Under the pieces are notes generated by a model that was given only the letters and a program-made list of their open reading frames with translations, made no database searches and had not been told where the DNA came from. Positions 26,791 to 38,725 of a DNA stretch of 64,000 bases are shown piece by piece. Position numbers and translations under genes: made by a program. The stretch comes from Schoenoplectus triqueter (Eukaryota > Streptophyta > Magnoliopsida > Poales > Cyperaceae), in the NCBI GenBank assembly GCA_964058805.1, contig CAXKVV010000338.1, forward strand, positions 1-64,000. Direction: 5' to 3'. The first letter of the stretch is position 1. Every line of letters starts with the position of its first letter.

Positions 26791-26876
26791 CATTAGTTTT
26801 GTGATCATCTTTTAAAGAAAACATGATATAGGGGTGTCAATCTCATAATATTTAAAAGATGATTACAAAACTAATG
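26791..26876. repeat. Inverted repeat with 24-bp arms
   Basis: CATTAGTTTTGTGATCATCT plus four bases at 26791-26814 pairs with 26853-26876 with one mismatch across a 38-bp loop. It could be a hairpin remnant of a small fold-back element. Confidence 0.75.
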
Positions 26877-28063
26877 TTTTGTGATCATCCATAATACTTT
26901 CATATTTTGACTATTAGATTAAGATATTCATATTTTGAAACTATATTGATGTGTACCATGTTTGTTTCAATTTTGTAAATGCCAAAGATGTTTAATATCA
27001 GTCTCTTCAATTTTGCTGGATTGATGTCATTCCTTCTTAGAATAGCAACATTGTCTAGTTTAAAGTCAATGATGACTGGGGGGTTACTCTTACAAATTAA
27101 GATGTTTCGGATAGGTATTTAGTCCATGTTGAATATTTTTAGACCATTTAGTCCATTGGAAGATGTTAGTGGATCGAGTTCAACCAGTATTTAGTCCATG
27201 TTGAATATTTTTTGTTCTCAACTGGGGCAAAATCTCCAATTATTGTGTTTTGTTGGAAAATTAGGGTTTAGATCAAAATCAAAATATTATTTTTTTTATT
27301 GTATGATATCAGTCCAGGACAGGAAAAATTTATCTTCACACGACCCTATGGCACACCAAATCTCATCTACTATAATATTCAGGTAAACCTGCTATGTGAC
27401 TGTTTTTTTTTCTAATATTGCCAATCTGCCATCGTCTTACCAATCAGTAGGTTTTAATTTCGCTTCTTTTTGTTTTTTTTTTCTGTGTGCGATCCCTACT
27501 TTTTTACTTGCATAAGTTTGGATCTGTAATGCCTTTTGTTTAGACGGTATGCACTTTTGCTATATGCTATAGTTTCATATTGTGCCAGTGCGTGAATTTT
27601 ACTTGTTTTGCAAATTATAATGGCATATGTTTATGAATGTGTAATTTGTAGATCATTGCCGCATCGAAAGCCAGCAATTTGTGAGTTAATTAATGCCATA
27701 TAGAAAATGCAGTTTTGTGCAATATTTAATGTCTGATGTCTGATATGATGTAACGTATGTTGTGCCTTTTTAAGGTTCAACTGTTAAGTGGCAAGTGGAC
27801 TGTGAATTGTTGGTTTTCGATGGATTTTTTTTTTTTGGATTCTTATAGAGTTATTTGTGGTTTTTCGTTTTGTTGGCTTATCGATTGTTTGAGGTTTTGG
27901 TGAAATATCTTGGGTAGTTGTGCTTATTAAATATTAATATATCTAATAAGTGCAAAACAGAAAGCGAACTACACCCCAAAGGGAAATTACGTCCAACAAA
28001 ATGAACCATCTGGTCACAAATGTTATATAAACGGTCTCTTTCTGTGTTGAAATGTAATTATAC

Positions 28064-28410
28064 GGCCTGTTAACTTCATAATGGGCCTAACATATTTTAC
28101 GCTTCGGCCTGTAAACCTATCAAATGGGCTTTTCTATTATAAATTCCGGCCTGTATAACTTCTTAATGGGCCAACCTATTAGGCCTGTTAACCTTTTAAA
28201 TGGGCCTTAATATTTTCTGTTTCGGCCTGAAAATCTCTCAAATGGGACTTTACTATTAATTCCGGCCTGTATAACTTATAAATGGGCCGTTGAATTATTA
28301 CTTTCGTCCTGTATAACTTATAAGTGGGCCTAAATATTACTTCCGGCCAGTACATACACCTTCTAAATGGGCCTATATGTTTTAATTTTCGGCCAGTTTA
28401 ATTGGCTGGT
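28064..28410. repeat. Array of about 8 GGCC...TGGGCC units
   Basis: About eight related units, each starting GGCCTGTATAACTT or a variant and ending AAATGGGCC, are spaced at 35-55 bp, with a final half unit ending TTGGCTGG. Seven units retain TGGGC(C/T). TGGGCC/T is the core of plant Site II elements, bound by TCP transcription factors. The array also separates T-rich sequence on its left from A-rich sequence on its right. It could be a minisatellite or the regulatory core of a divergent promoter. Confidence 0.7.
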
Positions 28411-29465
28411 ACTAAAATTTTAATAATCACCGCCTCTGTTTATCTTTTGCTTGTACCTCACCTAAAGCGTGTTTTTACAGATCCTATCACCAAATATTTT
28501 TATGGTGAAAGATAAGACTAGTCTGTGGGAGGGATGATGATTTCCTAAGCTCATTTCTACTGGAAACAAACGCAAATACTAATACTAAAGTAAACCCTAC
28601 GCGACCACCACCATCCCACATATGCCACTTGCGAAAAAACACCCAAGACACCCATATGAAAAAGAAAAAAAAAATAACCATTTCAACCAGCATAACCACA
28701 CACACAAACTGACAAAAGGGGGCAGGGCATTACACATTAAATATTACATCATGCACTTAATATGGTTATGCTGGTTGAAATAATTAAAAATTACATCATG
28801 CACTTAATATGGTTCGAGGACCATCCTACACAAGCTGCACACCCTCCGCACCTACAGATTTCAAAGTTAGAAAAAGATCTCTCCTTTGTTTAAAACTGTA
28901 AAAGCCCTACGAGAATAACTATGTGCGACTACAGATCAGGAAAAAATGTTTAAATTTATGATTAGCTCAGGATTATAAAAAAAAGTAGGTGCAGTTTTTG
29001 CATCAATATCAAGATAACAAAAAAATAAAAACTTTTCTAGGCACATTCTCTTTTTATCTCGTTTGAACGGGTATATTTTAATGCAAAAGAATTTACTTTC
29101 TAGATGCACACAAACAATATATAAATCTAATGCTTACATAAGGTAAGAACGTACCTTGAAATAATGGCACGAAATTGGGTTCAGACGTTAGCATGTACCC
29201 TCATTCGATTGGGCCAAAGGGAATGCTGAAATTCTGATAGATGCAAATTTTAACAATACTACGAAAAAACAGGTAAGGATGAAAAACATACCTGTGAGTC
29301 CATAAACAAGATGACAGACTAGGATGGTTTGAATAAAGCTGTCTTTATCATACATAACTAATCAGAGTTCGCTTCTAATTAGTCTCGTGAAGAAGAAATT
29401 TTGTACGCTACACCTTTAGTAAGAAACCCAAGACCTTAACAGCAACAAATTGCTACTAGTTGTAC
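28411..29465. other. A-rich sequence, possible - strand intron/exon remnant
   Basis: Base composition suggests leftward-transcribed introns. Possible - strand donors (reverse complement of ...TAC|C) occur at 29154 and 29290. No coding exon can be named. The open frame at 28487-28705 is aromatic-rich and not recognised. Confidence 0.35.
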
Positions 29466-29522
29466 CTGATTATCCTTCTTAAGTGCTTCAACATTAGCAA
29501 AGAGATCAAGAGGCCCAGAAAC
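29466..29522 (-). pseudogene. Candidate 57-bp phase-0 exon, unidentified
   Basis: Read leftward, the acceptor GGTTATAG and donor CAG|GTACAAC bound exactly 19 codons: VSGPLDLFANVEALKKDNQ. The clean splice sites, intact phase and protein-like composition suggest a genuine exon or a young remnant, in line with the A-rich (leftward intron) composition on both sides. I cannot assign a family, and no other exon of the same protein was recognised nearby. Confidence 0.4.
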
Positions 29523-30565
29523 CTATAACCAAAATGTATCTTCAGATCCTTCGTTAGAACAGGAGAAGAATTTTCATTATGATTTTACCCATTATCCCCA
29601 TGTTTTTAATTGAAAGGAGCGAGCTTAAGTAACTAATGAACTACTTTTGCAATAATCAAAGAAAAAACCTTGAATCTCAATAGTCGAAACGAGAGTACTT
29701 ACTTTGCATTATCCACTTGTACTACGTATTAGGACCAAACTTGGCTGCCTTAGAACTCATAAACAGGAAAATATATAATACTACCAAAATAGTATTGTAT
29801 TGGTACAATCATTCCTCCTGAGCAATAACCACCATTTGCAAATACCAAAGCAGCTCAATAAAAGTTCAAATTTATTTAGACAAAAGGAATAAGGCATACC
29901 TTGTATGAAATAAAAATTATCATTTTCCTTATTCAAAGACAAACCTGTAAAATAGTGTTCAACTCAAAGTCATCATCCTATTAAAAATAATCACCAAAAA
30001 CTGCTAAAGCAAGTCACCTGAAAAGACAAAAAGTGATAGGCCATTAACAAGTAAGACAAAGATGTTTAATCTTATTTTCCTCCAAACTTGATCCTAACAA
30101 CAATACATAGCGTAATATGAACAGTTCATCAATGAACCACCACTATTCCTTAAGCTCATCTAGTATACTTTTACTAATGCAATTCATATAAAGAAGGCGG
30201 GTACAGCATACAAGACATTAAAAAAAAATTGTGATCCAATTTATACACTAGGGCTTAGGTTCCAGTAGAATCAACAAAGAGATCAAATCAACTTTAGTTT
30301 CGCTTCTTTCCTTGAAACAATCAAGGTATTCAATTCAAGTAAGGCAAATTAGATACTTATTACAGGTCGGGGCAAAGACAGGTGTACTGGTACTACTTCG
30401 TACAGGGTCCTAAATAGCAACAATCTTAGAGATATTTTTGTTAATACATAAGAAAAAAAAACATTAGCAGCCCAATATTTCTAGCCTGTGTAAAGACATT
30501 CTTGAATAACAATTGCAGGGTCAAATGTTTTCTTAAATTTCATACTTGGAATAAATTTTAGAACT
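29523..30565. other. A-rich sequence, no gene recognised
   Basis: Intron-like for a leftward transcript. A 45-bp segment at 29900-29945 is open between splice-like signals on the - strand (reading LNKENDNFYFIQ) but is too short to name. Confidence 0.35.
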
Positions 30566-30576
30566 CTAGAGGAGAG

Positions 30577-30836
30577 TTCATACTTTTAATACTTTGTACT
30601 ATTATTAGCATATTATCATTATCATTATCATTATCATTATCATTATCATTATCATTATCATTATCATCTTTATTTATATATTATTATTATTATATTTATT
30701 TATTTATTTTCTTTTTCTTCCATCATATTCATTATTATCACTGATATTTGAAATCTCTGATCTTATGTTTTCCGATTGGGTTTCATTTCTAGCCTACCCA
30801 ATTTATTTGGGATTAAAGGTTTTGTTGTTGTTATTG
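30577..30836 (+). mobile_element. 5'-truncated RTE-type LINE (3' tail only)
   Basis: This segment consists of a TTATCA microsatellite followed by the conserved 3' end of plant RTE LINEs, TAGCCTACCCAATTTATTTG then GGATTAAAGG and a TTG-rich tail. It is bracketed by an 11-bp perfect direct repeat CTAGAGGAGAG (30566-30576 and 30837-30847), which is the expected target-site duplication. Related tails occur at 35820-36010, 36530-36835 and 44220-44442. No coding sequence remains. Confidence 0.88.
30606..30666. repeat. (TTATCA)n microsatellite
   Basis: About ten hexamer units within the RTE 3' tail. The other tails carry looser ATT/ATC repeats at the same place. Confidence 0.9.
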
Positions 30837-30847
30837 CTAGAGGAGAG

Positions 30848-31640
30848 CGTGTTGTCTTTGTGAAATAGTAATATCTCTGTAAAAGGCACATGTTCCTAAA
30901 AAATGCTGTCTTTTTGTAGCAGCAACCCTTGGTAAAAATCAAACAAAATACTGCACAAAACTTGTAATGCGAGACAATATTGAATTTCCTGATGATTTTT
31001 TTTCAACTAAACAACCAGCCTTTGAGTAAGCTTTGTTTCCCAGTATGCATATGTCATCATAATCTGTTTTGATTGAATGAACCGACAGAAAAAATAGAAA
31101 AATATGTTTCTTTTTTAACCAAAATATGTTTCAATTCCAGAAATTACAAATTTCCCAACATTACTGTGAGAAAGTGCATTAAAATAATCAAACAAAATAT
31201 CAAGAAGACTACTAACTTACCGCCATGATAAGCAATTTTTATCCATCAGCATTCCATTTTGAAATATTGAGGGCCAGCTTCCATCAACAGAGATTTCAAC
31301 TAATAAGAAAGCAGTAAGTCAAACAAAATACTATGCAGACGGCTTACCATCATAACTAACAAATTTTCACCAACATTCCAATTTGTAGTAAGTCAAACAA
31401 GTTCTTTTTTTTTTAGTTGTTGTTATACTCTCTATTTATGGAAGTTCTAAATATTACTCTTGCAAATTGAAAATTTAAAAAGAAAAGGAGTAATTTAAAT
31501 ATTAAACTTGAACACTCAAACCAAATTTATATATTTATTCCTCTCTTGCAAAACCACAAGCACTTATTTAAAAAATGTTTGTGATGGTGGATAATCCCAA
31601 AAACGTTACGAACAAAAAATACATTCTAATTTGTAGCACT
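30848..31640. other. Intergenic, no gene seen
   Basis: AT-rich. Two short phrases (AGTCAAACAAAATACTATGC-like and CACCAACATTCCA-like) are loosely repeated between 31200 and 31400. Nothing else recognised. Confidence 0.5.
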
Positions 31641-31893
31641 GATAATTTAAAAGAAGGCCCAATGAAAAATAGAAGGGCAAAATTTAAAAGCTCCTTATCT
31701 TTCCATATTGTGTTCACCATAGCCCCGATAATTTTAAAAAAAGACCCAATGAAAAATAGAAGGGCAAAATTTAAAAAGTCCTTATTTTTCTATATTGTAT
31801 TCACCATACACGTGATAATTTCAAAGAAGGCCCCATGAAAAATTGAAGGGCAAAATTTAAAAGGTCCTTACCTTTCCATATTGTGTTCACCAG
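31641..31893. repeat. Three tandem units of about 87 bp
   Basis: Units start at 31641, 31727 and 31814 with GATAATTT(A/T/C)AAA. Each contains CCCAATGAAAAATAGAAGGG or a close variant, then a TCCTTA-TTTCCATATTGTGTTCACCA block. The open frame crossing them (31575-31838) is a by-product of the repeat and not a credible gene. Confidence 0.85.
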
Positions 31894-32239
31894 ACAAACA
31901 TGTATTTATTGCCGAGAAGCTTAATCAACGCAAAATGTACCTAAAAGAGGAAAGAAAATGAGGATTGACATTGAAAAGAAAACAAATATAACGTCACGAC
32001 AAATGTAGATGACCATCTTAAGATGTTGTGGTCATCTTACCTCTAACATGTACATGCAACACTGTTTTATCTTCTTGGTCCCAATGCAAATATGGCATAT
32101 TATGAAGCACAACAAAATCAAACATGACGAGTAGAAAAAAGGATTTTCAATTTAAATATTGGTTTGCGTCTGAGCGAGATGTATGGATAGCCCAACAGTA
32201 TGATAATTTGAAAGCGACACCGAGCTAAATAAGCAAAAC
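31894..32239. other. Spacer before LINE cluster
   Basis: No gene or repeat recognised. Confidence 0.5.
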
Positions 32240-33720
32240 TACATCCTATTTCACTGGAACAAGCCCTCAACTATGAAGTTTGGGTGGAACTATCTGACTT
32301 GCTGCCTCACTTCAAGTGTCCCCAAGAAAATTCTCACTCTAGCCTCTGCATTCGAGTTAGTACTAGTCCACACTCCCCTAAGCGAAGTAGCATCCTTTGA
32401 ACGATCACGGCTCTACACTCAATGTCACAACATTCTATCACAATAGCCTTGACTTATGACGAATCAACCAGGCATATATAACCTTGATTCCAAAATTAAC
32501 AACCCCTGAATCTCTATCAAATTACATACCAATCGGTAGCCCCTCAGCTGTCCCCAAGATCCCCACGAAAATTCTAGCCACAAGACTTCAACCATGCCTC
32601 CACGAATTGATTAGTAGCAACCAATCGGCCTTTATCGAAGGTCGCCAGCTAATTGAGTCTTTCTTATCCACCAGAGAGCTTTTATGTCATTTAGCCAAAA
32701 ATAAAATCCCATCCACCTCATGAAAATCAACTTTCAAAAAGAATTTGATTCCATCTCATGGGATTACTTGCTCAAAGTACTTAGAGTGAGTTTTTCCTCC
32801 CCTATGGATAGTATAGATGCGTAGCCTCCTCATCTCATCCACCTCGTTCCTCAAGATAAATGGATTCAAAAGACGATCGTTTTATCATAGAAAAGGGTTG
32901 CGTTAAGGCGACCCACTATTGCCTCTCCTTTTTATCCTGTCAGTGGACTCTCTTCGGACCATAATAAACAAACTAGGGATGATCTCATAGACTTACCCAT
33001 GATGAGGACTTCCCTTCTACATTTTGCGGATGACACTACCAATATCACACCAGCGCATGCCAAAAACATCAAATTAATAATGGCAACCCTTGAAACATTT
33101 GCTCAAGTCTCATGATTGAAAATTAACCAAACCAAAAGAGATTTCCTACCATTGAGATCCCTTTGGACATGGTCCCCACCGTAGCATCCTTACTCAAATT
33201 GAACCCCTTGACATCACCGTGACAATACCTGAATCTTCCATTGACCATTAAGAAAACACCAAAATCAACCCATCCAGCATTACTAGCAAATGTACAACAA
33301 AGATATGGAGGACTCAAATGGAAAAATCTCTCTGTGGCAGGATGAATGATTTTGACCAATTCGATTTTAAATGCAGTTCAACTTCACTACATGCAGCCTT
33401 CATTCTACCGAAATGGGAAATCAAGCAAATCATTAAAACTACTAGACATTTTCTATAGATAAGTAACAAAGAATCATACTCCAACGGCTACTGTCTAGTT
33501 GCTTAGCCGAAGATCACTCTACCCAAGAGTAATGGTGGACTGGGCAATTATATTGGCTAAACACATGATCAACTTTCATACAATTATATTGGCTAAACAC
33601 ATGATCAACTTCATCCCACGATTAACCACATTACCAAATAGCCCAACAACAATCACCAGCACTTGTCACGCAAGCATCTTTGATCCTAAATTAGTTTAGC
33701 AATCACTATAAGAACTTGTT
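32240..33720 (+). mobile_element. Plant L1-type LINE fragment A (reverse transcriptase region)
   Basis: Several frames together read through the L1 reverse transcriptase. In order these are PKIPTKILATRLQPCL and SSNQSAFIEGRQLIESFLST (32484-32723), FDSISWDYLLKVL just downstream after a frameshift, then FADDTTNI near 33023, the catalytic YADD-type motif. Next come LKWKNLSVAG (about 33310) and PKSNGGLG-like text near 33510 from the region after the RT. The 5' endonuclease is absent. Frameshifts and stops break it throughout, so it is dead. It abuts fragment B of the same family. Confidence 0.85.
33542..33613. repeat. Tandem duplication inside LINE A
   Basis: ATTATATTGGCTAAACACAT and the following ATGATCAACTT occur twice in succession (about 33547-33577 and 33583-33612). 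Confidence 0.85.
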
Positions 33721-35080
33721 AAGAACAAAACACTCTAGCTCACTAAAGCCCAACCTCACGAGCTTTCTACCAAACCACTATTGCCATGTTTGACCACTTA
33801 CGCCCAATCATCGACCTAATCACCCTGCCTGTGATCAAACAAGTCTTTGATCTGCCCAAAAACAAAATGTCGAGACCAGATGGTTTCCCAATTGAATTCG
33901 TTCAAACTTATTGGGACATACACTAGGACAAAATCCTTCAAGTTGTTCATGATTTCTACCATAACAGACGACCTGTGGTAAATAAACCAGGCACACATAA
34001 CCATGATCCCTAAGAAAACTGACACCGAAATGATAACTTTCACCCGATAAGCATACTATTGATACCGTTGAATTAATAATCGAAACCAAACAACCTTCAT
34101 TAAGGAAACAATTGATGCGGACCTTTTTTCTCAGCAAGAGAACCAATGACCTATCTCCATAAAAATTACATATCATCAGTCTTCTTCAAGATTGACTTTT
34201 CCTAAACTCTTGAAACGCTATCATGGAAGTTCCTATTGAAAGTCAGGAGGGTTCGAGGGTTCCCAACACTATCAATATCATGAATAAAGAATCTATTGAC
34301 TTCATCCACATCACATATTAAGATCAATGGAACCCAAGGAAATACCTTTTACCATCAGTGTGGTTTAAGACAAGGCGACCCACCATCGCCTTTATTATTT
34401 ATCCTAGCGACTGACACATTTCAGGCCATCATCCGGAAAGCAAGCGACTCGCTGATAGCACTGCCAACCATTCAAACAACTGTGCTATAATTTACCGACG
34501 ATACAACCATATTTATGCCCTAATATGTGAAGAACCTCAAAGTCATTCACACCATATTAAATGTCTTTAGAGAAACCTCGGCCTCAAAATCAATTTGACG
34601 AAAAGTGGATACATCCCAATTTTAATTCCCAACGACCTATAACCCATCATAGAATCCGTAATCTAATGACCACGACTAAACTTACCCACTACCAACCTAG
34701 GCCTTCCCCCATTAGAAAAACAACAAAAAAAAAACATTCTCATCCCTGATCTCCGAAGTTCAACAACAATACATAAGTTGGATGAGAAAAAAATTGTCCC
34801 CGGCTAGTAGAGTTATGCTCACGAGCACCGTACTAAATGCACTACATGCAAGCATTCCTATTACCATCTTGTGTAATAGAAAACCTAATCAAATTAAACC
34901 AACATTTTTTATGAAAAGGGACAGCGGACAAATTCTCAGGTGGCCACTGCATCATCCCATGGAAGCGGGTTAATCTACCTAAGCAATTTGACTGATTAGG
35001 AATAACTGATATTAAGATTCAAAGCAAAGCATTTCTAATTAAATGGCTCTGTATGACTGCCAACGAACATAAACTGCCTC
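33721..35080 (+). mobile_element. Plant L1-type LINE fragment B (reverse transcriptase region)
   Basis: Starts with the RT lead-in motif RPDGFPIEFVQTYW (near 33875), then AHITMIPKKTDT (about 33990). A long open stretch follows with GLRQGDPPSPLLFILATD (34345-34410) and FTDDTTIF (about 34490), the catalytic box with two aspartates kept. After it come YISWMRKKLSPASRVMLTST (34765-34830) and LPKQFD-LGI (about 34975), marking the region between RT and the C-terminal zinc-binding domain. In-frame stops and frameshifts are frequent. It belongs to the same family as fragments A, C1 and C2 and lacks the endonuclease. Confidence 0.88.
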
Positions 35081-35189
35081 ACAACCAACATCAACATTCA
35101 CATTCGCATATTTCTTCATCCAGGTCAACAAACCTAGAACCAATAATGAATGCAACATCTGCAAGGGACAACCAAGGAAAGCATATAGG

Positions 35190-35650
35190 GTGCGGAGGAG
35201 CGGGTAGCAAGTTGATGGTGTGAACCTTTGTCGCGAGCGCCAGTGGTTTGCCTAGATAAAGGGGGGTGTCATTAGAGGGTGAGTTGGCTTGTGGTGTTGG
35301 AGGCGAAAGTAGGGTCGAGGCTGCCTTGGCTTCCTTAATTTATAAGGAGGACGTTGTTTGTAGGGTGCGATGTGGCGTTATGTGTGTATGTTGAAGTATC
35401 TCCAAGGGATATATGATGCGCGAGGACACGGTGGTCGATAAAGAAAAGAGAGCATTACTGGGACGATCAAAGGGAGCGTTGCTAAGATGGTCGTAGGGGT
35501 GGTGTCAGTTCGTTGGAGAATTCAAAAATCGTCCAAAGTCGCCTTCCAAATTGCCAAAGAACCATTGCTCCTTTTTGACATTATTATTATATTAATATTA
35601 CTATTATTATTATTGATATATATATATATTAATATTACTATTATTTTATC
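35190..35650 (-). repeat. L1 5'-end segment, duplicate of 40905-41440
   Basis: About 400 bp here match 40905-41440 in the same orientation with scattered differences. Shared phrases include GCGAGCGCCAGTGGTT, TCAGTTCGTTGGAGAATTCA and the exit into ATTATTATATTAATATTACT. Since 40905-41440 lies directly upstream of the - strand LINE C1, this is best read as the 5' end of another copy whose body is missing or replaced. Both copies end in the same ATT microsatellite. Confidence 0.75.
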
Positions 35651-36010
35651 ATATTATTAGAATCTAGTAGTAGAGTTATAGAATTTAGGTTTTCAAATTT
35701 TCAGTTCCTAGATTTTAGGATCTTATGGTTTTAAAGGATTTAGAAATATGATTTTATAATGAAGGTTAATTATACTATTTTTTTATTATTGTCATTACTA
35801 TTATTATTAGAATATTATTAGCATCATTATCATTATTATTATCATATTGTCATCAATATTATCATTATCATTTTTATTTTCCGAATTTATTTATTTATTA
35901 TTATCATTAGTATTTGTTCCATCATCATCATTATCATCATTGATATTTGAGATCTCTTATCTTATACTTTCAGATTTTATTTTATATCTAGCCTACCCCA
36001 ACTTACTTGG
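35651..36010 (+). mobile_element. RTE LINE 3' UTR and tail, copy 1
   Basis: The phrase GAGTTATAGAATTTAGG, then CAGTTCCTAGATTTTAG and an ATT/ATC-rich stretch, leads into TAGCCTACCCCAACTTACTT and GGGCTAC, the conserved RTE 3' end. The same sequence order is repeated at 36420-36835. The frame at 35847-36059 is tail sequence, not a gene. Confidence 0.75.
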
Positions 36011-36835
36011 GCTACAAAATGACCACACATCCAAGGAGAGATCGAATCAGAAACGATGATATACGGGACAAGTTGCGTTCAATACACAGCCATACAAGGA
36101 GAGATCGAAACAGAAACGATGATATACGAGACAAACTTGGTTAGCACCATAGCACCAATTCAAGAGAAATTATTCCAACACCGTTTACAACGATTTGGTC
36201 ATATCCAACAAAGACCTTCTGAGGCACCAGTACGCAATGATATTATAAGTCGTCATGAAAACACAAGAAGAGGAAAAGATCAACCGAGATTGACATGGGA
36301 AGAAGCAGTAAAAAGAGATTTGAAGGAATGCAATATTTCCAAAGATCTCGCATTGGATAAGAGCGCTTGAAAGACGTCAATTCATGTACCAGATCTATGA
36401 TTTAGGAGTTAAGAGTCTAATAATAGAGTTATAAATTTCAGATTCTAAGTTTTTCAGTTCCTAAATTTTAGAATATTAGGATTTAAAAGGATTTCAAAAT
36501 ACATTTTACAATTTAGGTTTATTATATTATTTTTTTATTATTATTAGTATTACTATAATTATTAGCATATTATTAACATCATTATCATTATTATTATCAT
36601 TATTGTCATCGTCATTATCATTATCATATTTATTTATTTTTATTTTATGTATTTATTTATTTATTATTATTATTAGTTTTCATTTATTTATTGTTAGTAT
36701 TAGTATTTTTCCATCATCATCATTATTATCATTGATATTTGAGATATTTGAACGTATGCTTTCAAATTGGATTTCATTTCTAGCCTACCCCAATTTATTT
36801 GGAATTAAAGGCTTTATTGTTAGTGGTGGTGGTGT
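36011..36835 (+). mobile_element. RTE LINE fragment 2: C-terminus plus 3' tail
   Basis: The open frame ending at 36370 carries the RTE C-terminal motif: HRLQRFGHIQQRPSEAPVRN followed by RRGKDQPRLTWEEAVKRDL and LALDK. The family pattern is RLRWFGHVxRR...RGRGRPxxTWxExVxxDL. The 3' UTR (36420 onward) and tail with AGCCTACCCCAATTTATTTG and a TTG/GGT-rich end follow. A 45-bp phrase GGAGAGATCGAA(T)CAGAAACG...TATACG is duplicated at 36034-36072 and 36098-36130. The element is strongly 5' truncated. Confidence 0.85.
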
Positions 36836-36889
36836 CATTACAAGATCAGATAGTCAAGAGACAAAAATAAAGCCAATTACATATGATTC

Positions 36890-38640
36890 TATTGTACCCT
36901 AATTAAGATTAATTTTATAAAGCTCATAAAAGCCCTAGCTTCTATACGACGCTGCACATAACTTTGGCGTAATTCCTCGTCTTGGATAATCACCATTGTG
37001 GCGATTGTTCCGTCTATCAAAAAATCCTCGCATTTTTTTCCTTCCAAAGCGACCAAACCCCGGTGGACCATAACAAGTGATTTTTTTTCTTTGCACACCT
37101 GACACCAAATTGTTTCCACGGTTTCCATAGGTAAAGTTGATAGTATTAAGTTGTGCACCCTTGTCGTGTAGATGTATTTAGAGATAGGTGGTAGGAAGTC
37201 TCGAGTACGCCTTGTTTGTAGAGGACGCATCCTTGAATTGTTGGTCAACCCTCTCTGTTGTGCCTAGTTGGTTATGAAGGAGTAACCATAAGAAAACATT
37301 CAATGGGATCCGAAAATGCCATATCCTTTGAAATTCGGACCTCGACACCGTAGATGTTGATGCATACTTAATAGAACCTTGGACGACCATCGCCATAAGA
37401 GATTTCCTAATTCATCCAGCTCGATGGACATATGAAAGATGAAGAAAAGAGAATGGAGATCTCTAATAAAGTGGGAGGTACGTGTAGCCAAAGATGGTAG
37501 GTGTCCTCGGTGTAGCATGATCCCAAGACAACTCAGGGTTTTCAACCATAGGGATTCATTATCGGCTAATGCTACCCAAAGCCACTTGAGAATGAGCACC
37601 ATGTTCTGCAAGAAGCGATCGGTGACACTTAATCCAACAAATTCCTCTAGAAGGGTGACTATCTGCAACGACATTTGACATTGGCCGCCCAAGAAAGACT
37701 TATCAGTCTCTCTCTAAAGGAATCACCTAGTGAATTTTCAGATTACTGTCAATAGCCAATGAAAAGGCATGAAGTCCTACATGTAGTGCAATGGAGGAGC
37801 ATTAAGGACCGAATTTGTCAAAACCGTGTAGCCCGTTACAAATAGGCACCGGTTGGCTTATCCCTCCTACCACTACTGGACAATAGTAATGAGGGAGGTG
37901 AAAGTTGTTCCGGGAGGTTTCTTGATTGATAGAGGTAGGTCAAGGTATTGGATAGGTAACGTAAGTCGATCGCATCGAAAGATAATGGTTATTGCCCGCA
38001 CAAAATCATCATGTATGGAGATTGTAAGGAATTCAGATTTGAAAAGGTTAACCTTAAGTCCCGAGACTTCTCCGAAGAAGTGTAGGACAACATTACAATC
38101 TTGAGGTTTATAGGATGCACGCGGGTGATGATGGCAGTATCATCCGTAAATTAGAAGTGTGTTATATCGATGATGGACAGTGATATCATGTCTAATCGTA
38201 GTCGCGAGAACATAATCTGCAAGATGTCCGTAACAAGGATGAATAACAATGGAGAGATAAGGTGCTCCTGTCTGAGCCATCTTCGATGATAGAACGAGGT
38301 TACTCTAAGCTAGAAGATTTTGAGGAAAAAAGACGAAGAGATGAGAAAGTTACGAACCCATACTATCCAAAGAGAAGGGAAGCATTTGACTTGAAGAACC
38401 TCCAGAAAATGCTTTCTGGGGATAGATCTTAAGGAAGATTGATGGGATCCTATTCTTCGCTAGGAAAAGCAGTGTATCACGGGTAAAGAAGAAGATTTAC
38501 ATTAGATGTCGACTATTGGTAAAGGTTGTCCATCTAAAATTGACGAATTATGGGATCAACATTACAAGTGTAAGATTAAACCATTATTTCAAAATAAATA
38601 ATTGGCTACGCCAGCTAGTGTATATAATGGCCAGAAACCA
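36890..38640 (-). mobile_element. Plant L1-type LINE fragment C2
   Basis: Read leftward: LFLAKNRIPSIFLK near 38450, matching the same motif in fragment A, then WIVWVRNFLISSSFFLKI (about 38310-38370). Next are LISPLLFILVTDILQ (about 38210-38260) and FTDDTAII (about 38130), the catalytic box. The C-terminal zinc-binding-domain region appears as FQRIWHFRIPLNVFLWLLLH (37260-37330), followed by a frame containing ETVETIWCQVC. The N-terminal endonuclease is missing. Stops and frameshifts occur throughout. Its right edge touches C1-derived and RTE-derived debris. Confidence 0.82.
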
Positions 38641-38665
38641 TTTCTTTAACCCTAAAGAGTGGGGA

Positions 38666-38725
38666 TCCATTGACAATGGGTTATTTTGATAACCTTCACA
38701 ATGGTCCTATAAATAAATACAAAAA
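38666..38725. mobile_element. Fragment of the fold-back MITE family
   Basis: ACAATGGGTTATTTTGATAA and the next 40 bases match the left arm of the element at 17713-18039. Only this arm is present. Confidence 0.65.

Larger units (their letters stand above)
19613..28063 (+). other. T-rich, intron-like region; possible degraded or noncoding + strand transcription unit
   Basis: The + strand is markedly T-rich with many GT...AG-like boundaries, as in plant introns transcribed rightward. Several short segments have good acceptor and donor signals (22160-22289, 25223-25272, 26613-26652), and a relatively GC-rich island lies at 21200-21850. I could not assemble a continuous protein or recognise a family. 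It may be an old pseudogene, a long noncoding transcript, or a real gene whose exons I cannot identify by eye. Confidence 0.35.

Noticed and set aside
31575..31838. 87-codon open frame
   Set aside because: It simply spans the 87-bp tandem repeat (period divisible by three), so openness is expected by chance.
35847..36059. Hydrophobic open frame (and 36603-36902)
   Set aside because: Reading of the ATT/ATC-rich RTE LINE 3' tail.
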